NCBI RefSeq assembly: GCF_001655615.1
Contig: NZ_CP011567.1
Span: 1,054,001-1,118,000 of the forward strand
Source of the DNA: Pseudomonas sp. GR 6-02
GTDB taxonomy: Bacteria; Pseudomonadota; Gammaproteobacteria; Pseudomonadales; Pseudomonadaceae
Direction: 5' to 3'
DNA length: 64,000 nucleotides
Shown here: positions 25,975-36,900 of the stretch, one piece after another
Position numbering within the stretch: the first letter of the stretch is position 1
How the letters are laid out: each line of letters opens with the position of its first letter
Program-made: the position numbers and the translations under genes
The notes under the pieces: generated by a model
What the model was told of the DNA's origin: nothing
Seen by the model: only the letters and a program-made list of their open reading frames with translations
Database searches by the model: none

Positions 25975-27168
25975 ATGTTCGAACTCGTAGACAACATCCC
26001 CGCAAGCCCGGTTATTAAAGTTATCGGTGTTGGCGGAGGCGGCGGCAACGCTGTCAATCACATGGTCAAGAGCAACATTGAAGGCGTTGAATTCATCTGC
26101 GCCAACACTGATGCCCAAGCGCTGAAAAGCATCAGCGCGCGCACCATTCTGCAACTGGGTACCAGCGTGACCAAAGGTCTGGGCGCTGGCGCCAACCCTG
26201 AAGTAGGTCGTCAGGCCGCTCTCGAAGACCGTGAGCGCATTGCCGAAGTCCTGCAGGGCACCAACATGGTGTTCATCACGACCGGCATGGGCGGCGGTAC
26301 CGGTACCGGTGCAGCGCCAATCATTGCTGAAGTGGCCAAGGAAATGGGGATCCTCACCGTTGCGGTGGTGACCCGTCCGTTCCCGTTCGAAGGCCGCAAG
26401 CGCATGCAGCTCGCCGACGAAGGTATCCGTCTGCTGTCTGAAAGCGTCGACTCGTTGATCACCATTCCCAACGAGAAGCTGCTGACCATCCTCGGTAAAG
26501 ACGCAAGCCTCTTGTCGGCTTTCGCCAAGGCCGACGATGTACTGGCCGGTGCCGTTCGCGGTATCTCCGACATCATCAAGCGTCCGGGCATGATCAACGT
26601 CGACTTCGCCGACGTACGTACCGTGATGAGCGAAATGGGCATGGCGATGATGGGCACTGGCTGCGCCAGCGGTCCGAACCGTGCACGTGAAGCGACCGAA
26701 GCGGCCATTCGCAACCCGCTGCTCGAAGACGTGAACCTGCAAGGTGCACGCGGCATCCTGGTGAACATCACCGCCGGTCCTGACCTGTCCCTGGGTGAGT
26801 ACTCCGACGTGGGTAGCATCATCGAAGCTTTCGCTTCCGAGCACGCAATGGTCAAGGTCGGTACCGTTATCGATCCGGACATGCGCGACGAGCTGCACGT
26901 GACTGTGGTTGCCACAGGTCTGGGCGCTAAAATCGAGAAGCCTGTGAAGGTCATCGACAACACCGTTCACACCTCGATGGCTTCCCAGCCACAACAACAA
27001 GCCCCTGTTCGTCAGGAACAGCCTGCGGTGAACTACCGTGACCTGGACCGTCCGACCGTCATGCGCAACCAGGCTCAGGCCGGTGCTGCGACTGCCGCGA
27101 AGATGAACCCGCAAGATGATCTGGACTACCTGGACATCCCGGCTTTCCTGCGTCGTCAGGCCGATTGA
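25975..27168 (+). CDS. ftsZ: Cell division GTPase FtsZ
   Basis: FtsZ polymerises into the Z-ring that marks the division site. The 397-residue tubulin homologue has the GTP-binding signature GGGTGTGAAP, the N-terminal VIGVGGGGGNAVN, the T7 loop with NVDFADVRTVM, a glutamine/proline-rich linker, and the conserved C-terminal peptide DYLDIPAFLRRQAD that binds FtsA and ZipA. A 66-base gap after ftsA contains a good GGAGAGG ribosome-binding site; extra promoters in ftsQA are usual but were not located. Confidence 0.98.
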   Translation: MFELVDNIPASPVIKVIGVGGGGGNAVNHMVKSNIEGVEFICANTDAQALKSISARTILQLGTSVTKGLGAGANPEVGRQAALEDRERIAEVLQGTNMVFITTGMGGGTGTGAAPIIAEVAKEMGILTVAVVTRPFPFEGRKRMQLADEGIRLLSESVDSLITIPNEKLLTILGKDASLLSAFAKADDVLAGAVRGISDIIKRPGMINVDFADVRTVMSEMGMAMMGTGCASGPNRAREATEAAIRNPLLEDVNLQGARGILVNITAGPDLSLGEYSDVGSIIEAFASEHAMVKVGTVIDPDMRDELHVTVVATGLGAKIEKPVKVIDNTVHTSMASQPQQQAPVRQEQPAVNYRDLDRPTVMRNQAQAGAATAAKMNPQDDLDYLDIPAFLRRQAD

Positions 27169-27244
27169 TGAAATGTATCAGGGGTATTAGGGTGATTGGT
27201 GTTCAGCAAAGGTCTGGTCTGCTATCATCGCCAGCCTTTGTTGA

Positions 27245-28192
<948 letters not shown>

Positions 28193-28210
28193 GCAAAAAA
28201 CCTCTCTAGT

Positions 28211-28243
28211 TTTTTAAAGGCTACCTTCGGGTGGCCTTTTTTT
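28211..28243 (+). terminator. Rho-independent terminator of the dcw cluster / lpxC
   Basis: AAAGGCTACC (28216-28225) pairs with GGTGGCCTTT (28230-28239) around a TTCG tetraloop, followed by T residues to 28243. The 5' T/A-rich flank could allow function for the convergent cyclase gene too. Confidence 0.92.
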
Positions 28244-28259
28244 ATGCCAGCGGGAACGA

Positions 28260-29756
28260 TCAATCCGCAGCGACCACCCGGTTCCGCCCGTTTTCCTTGG
28301 CCTGATACAGCGCCTTGTCCGCTGCAAACAGCAACTGTTCCAGGCTGATGTCGGTTGCTGTCGTCCAGGTACTGATACCAATACTGACAGTAATCGGTGA
28401 CACATCACCTCCCACCAACGGCAATTGCTCCACCGCCATACGGATTTTTTCGGCAATCTGTTGGGCTCCGGCGCTGTCGGTTTCAGCCAGGATCACTGAA
28501 AACTCCTCGCCACCATACCGGGCGACCAGGTCCGCCGGCCGTCGAACATGGGTGTCGATCACCTTGGCCACCGAGCGCAAGGCATCGTCGCCCCCTCGGT
28601 GGCCGTGGCGATCATTGAACGCCTTGAAATGATCGATATCGATCATCAACAGCGACAACGGCTGACCGGAACGCTGGGCACGAAACCATTCATGGTGCAG
28701 AGCCTGATCCAGGCTTCGGCGATTGGCCAGACCGGTCAAGGGGTCGGTGGCGGCCAGTTGTGCCAGTTCCTGCTCGGCGCTTTGGCGTCGACGCAGCTCC
28801 CGGCAGAGCAACCAGGTCAGCCACAGCAGGCTCACGCACAGGGCAACGGTCGCAGAAGTGACTACCACCGCGGTGCGCTTCCAGGCCGCAAAGACTTCAT
28901 CGCTGGACAGCGCAACGATGACGATCAACGGCAAATTCCCGACCTTGGAGAAGGTGTACAAACGCTCATCGTTGTATCGACTGGACATGCCGGTGAAGCT
29001 GCCGTTGCCTTCTTTGACGATGCGCTGGAAATTGGGGCGGTTGCTGAAATCCTTGCCGATCAGCTCTTCGGCCAGGTGGGGTTGGTGGGCCAGGAGAATC
29101 CCGTCCTTGCTGATCAGGCTGACCGTACTGTCGCGGCCGATGCTCAAGCTGTTGAACAACTGATCGAAGTAGCTCAAATGCATGGCGGCCTCGGCCACGC
29201 CGAGGAACTCACCCTGGGTGCCGTTCACCCGGCGGCTGAAACTGATCCGCCAATCCTGTTCCGGCGGCCGGGCCTTGAAAGGGCGACTGATGAACATGGC
29301 CGGGTCCGGATTGTTGATGTGGGCCTGGAAGTATTCGCGATCGGCAAAGTTGCCCTTTCTGGGCTCCACCGAGGCCGAGTCGGCGATCACATAGCCCTTG
29401 TTGTCGAGCAACAAGATGTTGCCCTTGTACGGCGCGGCAGTGGCGCGGTCGAAATAGGCCAGGTGACGAATGGCCGGGGAAACGCTCTTGAGGTCTTCCC
29501 GCTGGGAGGCTGCGATCAAACCCAGCAGGGACACGTCATAGAGTTCGACATTGCGCAGCACGTCGGCGTCGATCAATTGCACGATATTGTTGGCGGCGCG
29601 AGCGGCGGACAATTTGGCATTGGCGTGTTCGCGGATCAGCAGGAACGCGACGATGCTCAGTATTGCAATCACCAACAACACACTACTGAGAACCAGAAGC
29701 CGCTCCGAGCGTGTCGAACGGATCGGATCACCGGATTTCGCACTGTTCACACTCAT
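28260..29756 (-). CDS. Membrane diguanylate cyclase with periplasmic Cache-type sensor
   Basis: This enzyme is predicted to make cyclic di-GMP. The 498-residue product has two membrane helices (residues ~22-44 and ~290-315) enclosing a periplasmic domain of about 240 residues resembling double-Cache sensors (ADSASVEPRKGNFADREYFQAH, then GVAEAAMHLSYF). The cytoplasmic GGDEF domain begins near residue 340 (DPLTGLANRRSLD). The catalytic motif is GGEEF, and RPAD five residues before it forms an RxxD product-inhibition site, so the enzyme is probably active and feedback-controlled. The ligand is unknown. It is monocistronic, with an oprD terminator upstream. Confidence 0.9.
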   Translation of the reverse strand: MSVNSAKSGDPIRSTRSERLLVLSSVLLVIAILSIVAFLLIREHANAKLSAARAANNIVQLIDADVLRNVELYDVSLLGLIAASQREDLKSVSPAIRHLAYFDRATAAPYKGNILLLDNKGYVIADSASVEPRKGNFADREYFQAHINNPDPAMFISRPFKARPPEQDWRISFSRRVNGTQGEFLGVAEAAMHLSYFDQLFNSLSIGRDSTVSLISKDGILLAHQPHLAEELIGKDFSNRPNFQRIVKEGNGSFTGMSSRYNDERLYTFSKVGNLPLIVIVALSSDEVFAAWKRTAVVVTSATVALCVSLLWLTWLLCRELRRRQSAEQELAQLAATDPLTGLANRRSLDQALHHEWFRAQRSGQPLSLLMIDIDHFKAFNDRHGHRGGDDALRSVAKVIDTHVRRPADLVARYGGEEFSVILAETDSAGAQQIAEKIRMAVEQLPLVGGDVSPITVSIGISTWTTATDISLEQLLFAADKALYQAKENGRNRVVAAD

Positions 29757-29862
29757 GGTTCTGACTTCTGCAAATAAGGCGTTATGAAAGTGCTTTTACA
29801 AGAATCGGGCAGAGTCCCAGAAACCGGTTGCGTCCTGCGCGCCTATATAAATCCCGGATAAT

Positions 29863-29893
29863 AAAAAGGCCAGCAAAACATGCTGGCCTTTTG
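29863..29893 (-). terminator. Rho-independent terminator of the OprD-family porin gene
   Basis: AAAGGCCAGCA (29865-29875) pairs with TGCTGGCCTTT (29881-29891), leaving a five-base loop. Read on the minus strand the stem is followed by a T-run, just after the porin stop codon. Confidence 0.9.
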
Positions 29894-29904
29894 CTAATTG
29901 AAGC

Positions 29905-31224
29905 TTAGAAGACATTCACCGGGTAGTCGACAATTACCCGGTATTCATCCGTGTCCTGATCCAGCGCACCGTAACCGTTGCCGCCACGGTTAGACGCCCA
30001 TTGCAGACGCATCGCCAGGTCTTTGGCCTTGCTACCCTGGACCACGTACTTGAGCTCGATGTCTCGTTCCCGATGCGTGGCGTTTCTGCCGTCGGCGCTG
30101 TACCACGAGGCGTAACCGCGGCTGTCCGGATCGACCTTGGTCAGGTCCAGTTCACCCCGTGAGTAGGACACCGCCGAGGTCAGGCCGGGCATGTCGAGGC
30201 CAGCAAAGTCGTAGGCGTACTTGAGTTTCCACGAGCGCTCATTCGGACCGTTGAAGTCCGAATACTGCTGGGAGTTGTCGAGATAAATGCTGTCGCCCTG
30301 GCTGATGTAATCGAACGGCGTGTTGCCGTTGACCCGCTGGTAGGCGGCGGTGACGCTGTGATGGCCCACGTCGACGGTGAAATGCAGGCTGTAGGTGTTG
30401 TTGTCGATGTTGCCCAGCAGTGCATCGCCGGTGTCTTGCGTGTGATAGAAGTGCAGGCCCGGGTTGAGGCTGACCAAGTCATTCAGCGAATAGGTGTAGT
30501 CCAGGTCGTAGTAGTACTGGTTCCAGATGTCCTTGAGTTCGGCCGCATACAGGCTGCTGGTCAGGCCCGGCAGGCCGCTCCAGGCCACACCGGCCCAATT
30601 CAAATGCCGGCTTTCATCACCATCGGCCAGGCTGCCATAGGACGTGCCGATGCGGGTGTGGCCGCTATGGTTGTAGAGTTTGGTGAAGCTGGCCTGACCG
30701 CCCTCGATCATCAACCCGTCGACACTGTGGTTGGTCAGGCTGACGCCGCGAAAGGTCTGCGGCAGCATGCGGGTTTCGCCACCGGCGATCACCGGGTTGG
30801 CAAGGAACAGGTCGCCGGCCTTCAATTCGGTATCGAAGGCCCGCATTTTCAGGGTGCCGCCAGCGGTGGAAAACGAGCCCGGTGCCTTGCCGTTGCCCTC
30901 GCTGATCGGCAGGATGCTCGACCCGTCGGTGCCACCACCGCCGTCGAGCTTGAGCCCGAGCATCGCATGGGCATCAACGCCGAAACCGATGGTGCCCTGG
31001 CTGAATCCCGATTCGAAGCGACCGAGAAAGCCCTGACCCCACTCGATGTTGTCATCGGCCTTTTGCAGGCGATTGCGGTTCATGTAGTAGTTGCGGGCAT
31101 TGAGGTTGAGGCTCGCCCCATCGACAAAGCCTTCGCGGCTGGATTCGTCGTCGGCCTGCGCGTTGTTGGCCATCGTTGCAGTGATTGCAATGAACAGCGG
31201 ACTGAATCTGAGAGGGAAACGCAC
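29905..31224 (-). CDS. OprD-family outer-membrane porin
   Basis: OprD proteins are 18-stranded beta-barrel channels for basic amino acids, peptides or small organic acids in Pseudomonas. The product shows the family N-terminus [18 protein letters not shown], the substrate-loop region [20 protein letters not shown] and a C-terminal VDYPVNVF ending in the aromatic residue needed for barrel insertion. I favour a GTG start at 31224 (439 residues) because AAGGAG lies 11 bases upstream and it gives a compact signal peptide ending at NNAQA; the open frame reaches a TTG at 31248. Substrate cannot be inferred from neighbours. Confidence 0.88.
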   Translation of the reverse strand: MRFPLRFSPLFIAITATMANNAQADDESSREGFVDGASLNLNARNYYMNRNRLQKADDNIEWGQGFLGRFESGFSQGTIGFGVDAHAMLGLKLDGGGGTDGSSILPISEGNGKAPGSFSTAGGTLKMRAFDTELKAGDLFLANPVIAGGETRMLPQTFRGVSLTNHSVDGLMIEGGQASFTKLYNHSGHTRIGTSYGSLADGDESRHLNWAGVAWSGLPGLTSSLYAAELKDIWNQYYYDLDYTYSLNDLVSLNPGLHFYHTQDTGDALLGNIDNNTYSLHFTVDVGHHSVTAAYQRVNGNTPFDYISQGDSIYLDNSQQYSDFNGPNERSWKLKYAYDFAGLDMPGLTSAVSYSRGELDLTKVDPDSRGYASWYSADGRNATHRERDIELKYVVQGSKAKDLAMRLQWASNRGGNGYGALDQDTDEYRVIVDYPVNVF

Positions 31225-31324
31225 GTGCGGTAAAGCTCCTTGGGTCAACTAAGTACTTCATTGTTTTGAAGTGCGGATGTTTGTTGTCAGGGAAGATGAA
31301 CTGAAGGGGTTTAAAACCACCACG

Positions 31325-31352
31325 AAAAAAAGCCGCTGATAGCAGCGGCTTT
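31325..31352 (-). terminator. Rho-independent terminator of the small exported protein gene
   Basis: AAAGCCGCTG (31329-31338) pairs with CAGCGGCTTT (31343-31352) around a four-base loop. The A-run at 31325-31331 becomes a T-run on the minus strand, about 70 bases after the small gene's stop. Confidence 0.88.
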
Positions 31353-31418
31353 GAAGACAACTTTTCAAAGGGAAGAGCCGATGAAAAGTGTCGAGGGAAA
31401 CAGAGCGATACGTATGGA

Positions 31419-31643
31419 TCAGCTGTCTTTCTCAACCCGTGGCTGGGCTTGAGTGCTCGACGCTTGAGGGGTTTGCGCAGCCTCTTGGGCCTTGGCTGTC
31501 AGTTCGTTTTGATACTGTTCGTAGGCCTTGGCGCGTTCGGCATTTTGTGCGACGAATGTCTGCGACTCTTCAGCCATGGCGAACGGAGACAGGAACAGGG
31601 ACGACAAAACGAAAGCGCTGGCAATACCCATACTGTTGGACAT
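31419..31643 (-). CDS. Small exported protein of unknown function
   Basis: I do not recognise this 74-residue product. It has a clear signal peptide (MSNSMGIASAFVLSSLFLSPFAMA, cut before EESQTF), then a charged, alanine/glutamine-rich helical segment and a Gln/Ser/Pro-rich tail with no cysteine. An AAGAAGG ribosome-binding site sits nine bases before the ATG and a dedicated terminator follows, so it is very likely a real single gene encoding a periplasmic peptide. Neighbours give no functional hint. Confidence 0.75.
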   Translation of the reverse strand: MSNSMGIASAFVLSSLFLSPFAMAEESQTFVAQNAERAKAYEQYQNELTAKAQEAAQTPQASSTQAQPRVEKDS

Positions 31644-31794
31644 CTTTTAAACCTTCTTGCTTGGCAAGTGCTGTTTGATGGGGCAACGATAAGGGGCTTG
31701 GGCGAGGGGAAAAAGAGTGGATTGCATAAAGGACTGTTGCGCTAAAAGTAACAGTCCGCAGTTGCAAGTGGTTTGGCTTTTTTTGTGGCGAGGG

Positions 31795-31912
31795 AGCTTG
31801 CTCCCGCTCGGCTGCGCAGCAGTCGTAATCGGAGTATGTGGCCTGTCTGATTGAATGTAGTCGTATTTTTGGGGCCGCTTCGCAGCCCAGCGCGAGCAAG
31901 CTCGCTCGCCAC
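31795..31912. repeat. Inverted REP-type pair
   Basis: GTGGCGAGGGAGCTTGCTCCC at its start (31795 onward) and GAGCAAGCTCGCTCGCCAC at its end (31894-31912) form an imperfect inverted pair with GC-rich inner arms. A similar pair occurs at 44171-44288. Such units are widespread in Pseudomonas intergenic DNA and may act as terminators or gyrase/IHF sites. Confidence 0.75.
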
Positions 31913-31925
31913 AGGGAGTGGGGGG

Positions 31926-33290
31926 TCAGACTGGAAGGTGAATGCCGAAGGTATTCATCCCATGATCACTGCGCACAAACACATCCCCGCCATGCATCAG
32001 CGCAATCGCCTTGACGATCGCCAACCCCAGGCCATGGTTGTTGCCGCTGTTACTGCGTGACGCATCGACCCGGTAGAAGCGTTCGAACAGACGCGGCAGA
32101 TGCTCATTGGCAATCGGCGACCCCGGGTTGGCGACGCCGATGCTCACTTGGTGTTCCTCGACTTCGATCCGCACCTGAATCACTTGCCCAGGCGCGGTGT
32201 GCTGCACCGCGTTGCTCAGCAGGTTGATCAACGCCCGGCGCAGATGTGCGATCTCGATTCGCACCTGCGCATCGCCACTGACCTCGACCTGAACCTGCGC
32301 ATCCTCAAGAATGAAATCCAGATATTCCAGCGTCGTCGCCACTTCATCAGCCAGTGAGGTGGACGTCAGTTGGGTGGCCTTGCTGCCTTGGTCGGCGCTG
32401 GCGAGGAACAGCATGTCGTTGATGATTGAGCGCAGCCGCTCCAGCTCTTCGAGGTTCGATTGCAGCACTTCGAAATAGTGTTCGGCTGAACGCCCGCGTG
32501 TCAGTGCAACCTGGGTCTGACCGATCAGGTTGGTCAGCGGCGAGCGCAGTTCATGGGCCACGTCGGCATTGAACGATTCCAGCCGCGAGTAGGCCTGTTC
32601 CACCCGTTCCAGCGTGGCGTTGAACGAACTGACGAACTGATCGAGCTCCGGGGGCAATGGCGATAATTGCAGGCGCCCGGACAGCCTCGGTGGTGCCAGG
32701 CGCTGGGCTTCCTGCGACAACTTGATCAGTGGTTTGAGGCCGATCCGCGCCACCCAGTAACCGAGTAGCGAGGCCAGCAATACCCCAATGATCGCCAGGC
32801 TGATCAGGGCGATCAGCAAGTGGTGCTGCGTCTCGTAAAAGGTTTCGGTGTCGATGCCGATCATGAAGCGCAGCGGTGGGCGCTGGTCCTTGGCTGGCAA
32901 CTCGGTTAGCAGCACTTTCAGCGGGTACGGATGGTCGGGTAATTCCATGTCGCGCATGCCCAATGGGCCTTGGGCGAACGCGCGGATCGACGCGTCGGGT
33001 TGGCCGTATTCATAACCGGGATTACCGCTGACCACCCAAAAGCGAATGCGCTTGTCTTCTTCGCTCAGCAGCTTGAGCTTGGCGTTGATCTTCACCCAAT
33101 GCTCGGGCGTGCCGTAACGGTTGAGCGCCGATTCGAGCACGCTGTAGCGGGCATCGAGCTCGGCTTCGGGCAGCAGGCCCAAGCCCTTGTCGACCTGTTG
33201 ATACAGCGCACCGCCGATCAACAGAAACACCAGCAGCGCCACCAGCGTAAACATCCCGCTCAGGCGCAGCGCGATGGAGTTACTGGACAC
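31926..33290 (-). CDS. Sensor histidine kinase (heavy-metal/CusS-like family)
   Basis: This kinase probably pairs with the regulator encoded just before it to control the upstream RND pump operon. The product of about 454 residues has a first membrane helix at residues ~12-32, a periplasmic sensor of ~140 residues, a second helix, HAMP, the HisKA motif FNADVAHELRSPLTNLIGQT and the ATPase boxes (LINLLSNAVQH, NNHGLGLAIVKAIALMH). The start is a GTG at 33290 (another GTG is one codon upstream), overlapping the end of the regulator gene; a longer reading to 33485 lies within that gene. The signal sensed is unknown. Confidence 0.88.
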   Translation of the reverse strand: MSSNSIALRLSGMFTLVALLVFLLIGGALYQQVDKGLGLLPEAELDARYSVLESALNRYGTPEHWVKINAKLKLLSEEDKRIRFWVVSGNPGYEYGQPDASIRAFAQGPLGMRDMELPDHPYPLKVLLTELPAKDQRPPLRFMIGIDTETFYETQHHLLIALISLAIIGVLLASLLGYWVARIGLKPLIKLSQEAQRLAPPRLSGRLQLSPLPPELDQFVSSFNATLERVEQAYSRLESFNADVAHELRSPLTNLIGQTQVALTRGRSAEHYFEVLQSNLEELERLRSIINDMLFLASADQGSKATQLTSTSLADEVATTLEYLDFILEDAQVQVEVSGDAQVRIEIAHLRRALINLLSNAVQHTAPGQVIQVRIEVEEHQVSIGVANPGSPIANEHLPRLFERFYRVDASRSNSGNNHGLGLAIVKAIALMHGGDVFVRSDHGMNTFGIHLPV

Positions 33291-33957
33291 CACGGCTCTC
33301 CAGCACATAACCCATGCCACGAATGGTGTGCAGCAATTTTTCGTCGAACGGCCCGTCGAGCTTGGCCCGCAGGCGTTTGATCGCGACTTCGACCACGTTG
33401 GCGTCGCTGTCGAAATTGATGTCCCAGACCATCTCGGCGATGGCGGTTTTCGAGAGGATTTCACCCTGTCTGCGCGCCAACACACTCAACAGTGAGAACT
33501 CCTTGGCGGTCAGGTCCAGGCGGGTGCCGGCGCGGGTGGCTTTGCGGCTGATCAAATCTATCCACAGGTCGGCGATGCTCACCTGCACCGGCTCGTGGCC
33601 ACCGCTGCGACGGGTCAGCGCTTGCAGGCGCGCCACCAGTTCGAGGAAGGAAAACGGTTTGCCGAGGTAATCGTCGGCGCCATCGCGCAGACCTTTGATG
33701 CGGTCTTCCACCCGCTCGCGGGCGGTGAGCATGATCACCGGGGTTTGCTTGCGCGCACGCAATGCGCGCAGCACGCCGAAACCGTCGAGGCCCGGCAGCA
33801 TGACGTCGAGGACAATCACCGCGTAGTCATTTTCCAGCGCCAGGTGCAGGCCTTCGACGCCATCGCGGGCCACGTCCACGGTGTAACCTTGTTCCGTCAG
33901 ACCGCGGTGCAGATAGTCCGCGGTTTTTTCCTCGTCTTCGATAATCAGAACGCGCAT
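33280..33957 (-). CDS. OmpR/PhoB-family response regulator
   Basis: The 225-residue product has a receiver domain (MRVLIIEDEEKTADYL, phospho-acceptor Asp in VIVLDVMLPGLDGFG, conserved Lys in YLGKPFSF) and a winged-helix DNA-binding domain (RAGTRLDLTAKEFSLL, then NVVEVAIKRLRAKLD). It resembles the CopR/CusR branch found beside efflux systems. It starts nine bases after the RND gene stop and overlaps the kinase gene, so pump, regulator and kinase appear to form one transcript, implying autoregulation. Confidence 0.9.
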   Translation of the reverse strand: MRVLIIEDEEKTADYLHRGLTEQGYTVDVARDGVEGLHLALENDYAVIVLDVMLPGLDGFGVLRALRARKQTPVIMLTARERVEDRIKGLRDGADDYLGKPFSFLELVARLQALTRRSGGHEPVQVSIADLWIDLISRKATRAGTRLDLTAKEFSLLSVLARRQGEILSKTAIAEMVWDINFDSDANVVEVAIKRLRAKLDGPFDEKLLHTIRGMGYVLESRGVQ

Positions 33958-33966
33958 GACCCCGCC

Positions 33967-36900
33967 TCAGTCTGTGGTCGCCAGCACCGGCTGCTGTGCT
34001 GGTGTGGGTCTATGGAATATCCGCTCAAGCCACAAGTATATGACCGGCGTAGTGAACAGCGTCAGCGCCTGACTCACCAGCAAACCGCCGACCACCGCGA
34101 TGCCCAATGGCTGGCGCAGTTCGGCGCCGGTGCCGTAGCCGATCATCAACGGCAAGGCGCCGAGCAGGGCGGCAAGCGTGGTCATGATGATCGGCCGGAA
34201 CCGTGTAAGGCAGGCCTCATGGATCGCCTCCAGCGGTGGCAGGCCACGGTTGCGCTGGGCATCCAGCGCGAAGTCGATCATCAGGATACCGTTCTTCTTG
34301 ACGATACCGATCAGCAGCACCAGCCCGATCAGCGCCATGATCGAAAAGTCCTGGCCGCAGATCCACAGCATGATCACCGCCCCGAGCCCCGCCGAAGGCA
34401 GGGTCGAAATGATCGTCAGTGGATGCACGAAGCTTTCGTACAGCACGCCGAGAATGATGTACACCGCCACCAACGCCGCCAGAATCAACCACGGCTGGCT
34501 GGCCAGCGAACTCTGGAACGCCTGGGCCGCGCCCTGGAAGTTACCGCTGATGGCGGCCGGCATACCGATGTCAGCCTTGGCCTGGTTGAGCATGATCACC
34601 GCATCACCCAACGCCACGCCGGAAGCCAGGTTGAATGACAGGTTGGCCGCCGGGAACATTCCGTCGTGAGCGATGGACAACGGGCCGATGGTCGGTGCAT
34701 CGAATTTCGCCAGGGCCGACAGCGGCACCATTTCCCCACTCAGCGGCGAGCGCAGGTAGAAATAGTTGAGGCTTTCGGCCTTGCCGCGCTGTTTGGTGTC
34801 CAGTTCCAGAATCACGTTGTACTGGTTGGTCTGGGTCTGGAATTCATTGATCTGCCGCTGGCCGAAGGCGTCGTACAGCGCTTCGTCGACATCGCTGGCG
34901 GTCAGGCCGAAACGCGCCGCCGCGGTGCGGTCGATGCTGATGTGGGTGATGCTGCCGCCCAGTTGCAAGTCGTTGGAAATGTCGCGGAACGCCGGGTTGC
35001 TGCGCAGTTTTTCCGTCAAGCGCTGGGTCCAGGTACTCAGGAGGGCACCGTCGTTGCTCTTGAGCACATATTGGTACTGGGCGCGGCTCGGGCCGGAGCT
35101 GAGGTTGATGTCTTGCCCGGCGCGCAGGTACAGCACGATGCCCGGGACTTTCATCAGTTGCGGGCGAATCCGGTCGATGAACTGGCTGGCGGACACATCG
35201 CGGTCACCACGTTTTTTCAGCGAAATCCAGAAGCGGCCGTTGGCGATGGTCTGGTTGCTGCCTGAAACGCCGACCGAGTGCGAGAACGTCTCGACGGCGG
35301 GGTCGGCGGCGACGATTTCGGCCATCGCCAAGTGTTTTTTCACCATGTCGCCGTAGGAAATATCTGCAGCTGCTTCGGTGGTGCCGAGGACAAATCCGGT
35401 GTCCTGTACCGGGAAGAAGCCTTTGGGGATGAAGATGTAACCGGCAATGGCCAGCCCCAGCGACAGGCCGAACACACCGATCATCAATGTCTGATGGGCG
35501 AGGGCGCGGCGCAGGCCCTTATCGTACAGCGCCAGCAAGCGCTCGCCGAAACCCGGCTTGCTGTGGGCATGATGCGCCGGTGCGCGCATGAACAGCGCGG
35601 CCAGCGTCGGTGCCAGGGTCAGGGACACCACCACCGAAATCAGGATGGTCGAGGTCGCGGTCAGGGCGAATTCCTTGAACAGCCGCCCGACCACGCCGCC
35701 CATGAACAGCAGCGGAATGAACGCCGCCACCAGCGAGAAACTGATCGAGACCACGGTAAAACCGATCTCGCCGGCGCCTTTGATCGCCGCCTCGCGCATG
35801 CCGTCGCCGGCCTCCAGGTGCCGGTGAATGTTTTCCACCACCACAATCGCATCGTCGACCACAAACCCGACGGACACCACGATCGCCACCAGCGTCAGGT
35901 TATTCAGGCTGAAGCCCATGATGTACATCAGGGCGAAACTGGCAGTCAGCGACACACCGAGCACCGCTGTCACGATCAGGGTCGCCGACAGTTGCCGCAG
36001 GAACAGCGCCATCACCGCCACCACCAGCAGGATCGCGATCAGCAGGGTGACTTCCACTTCATGCAGCGAGGCGCGGATGGTCTGGGTGCGGTCGATCAAC
36101 ACCTTGACCTGCACCGAAGCCGGCAACATGGCATTCAGTGTCGGCAGGGCCGCTTGAATTCGATCAACGGTCTCGACGATGTTGGCGCTCGGTTGCCGGA
36201 AAATCACCAGGTTCACCCCCGGCTGGCCGTCAGCCCAGGCCTGGATGTAGGCATCTTCTGAACCGTTGACCACTTTGGCCACGTCCTTGAGATGAACTGG
36301 GGCACCGTTCTTGTAGGAAACGATGAGTTGGCTGTAATCCTCGGGGTGGAACAACTGGTCGTTGGTGGACAGGGTCGAGATGCTCGACTCGCCGTACAAC
36401 GCACCTTTGGCCTGGTTGAGGCTGGTTTTCTGGATCGCCAGGCGAATGTCCGCCAGGGTCAGGCCAATGGCGGCGAGTTTGTCCGCCGAGGCCTGCACGC
36501 GAATCGCCGGACGTTGCTGACCGGTGATGTTCACTTGGCCTACACCGTCGATCTGACTGATCTGACGGGCGAGCAGGGTTTCCACCAGATCGCTGAGTTC
36601 GGTGCCGGGCATTTGCGGTGAATTGATGCTGAGAATCAGCACCGGACTGTCAGCCGGGTTGACCTTGCGCCAGGTTGGCAGGTTGGGCATATCTTTGGGC
36701 AGTTTGCCGGCGGCGGTGTTGATCGCGGCCTGGACTTCCTGGGCGGCGGTGTCGATGCTTTTGTCGAGGGTGAATTGCAGGGTCAGGATGGTCGAGCCCA
36801 GGGCGCTGCTCGAGGTCATCTGGGTCACGCCGGGGATGGCGCTGAATTGCACTTCAAGCGGCGTGGCCACCGACGAGGCCATGGTCTCCGGGTTGGCACC

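Noticed and set aside
28548..29777. 409-residue plus-strand open frame opposite the diguanylate cyclase
   Set aside because: The minus strand carries a full GGEEF domain with inhibitory site. The plus-strand product has no recognisable domain.
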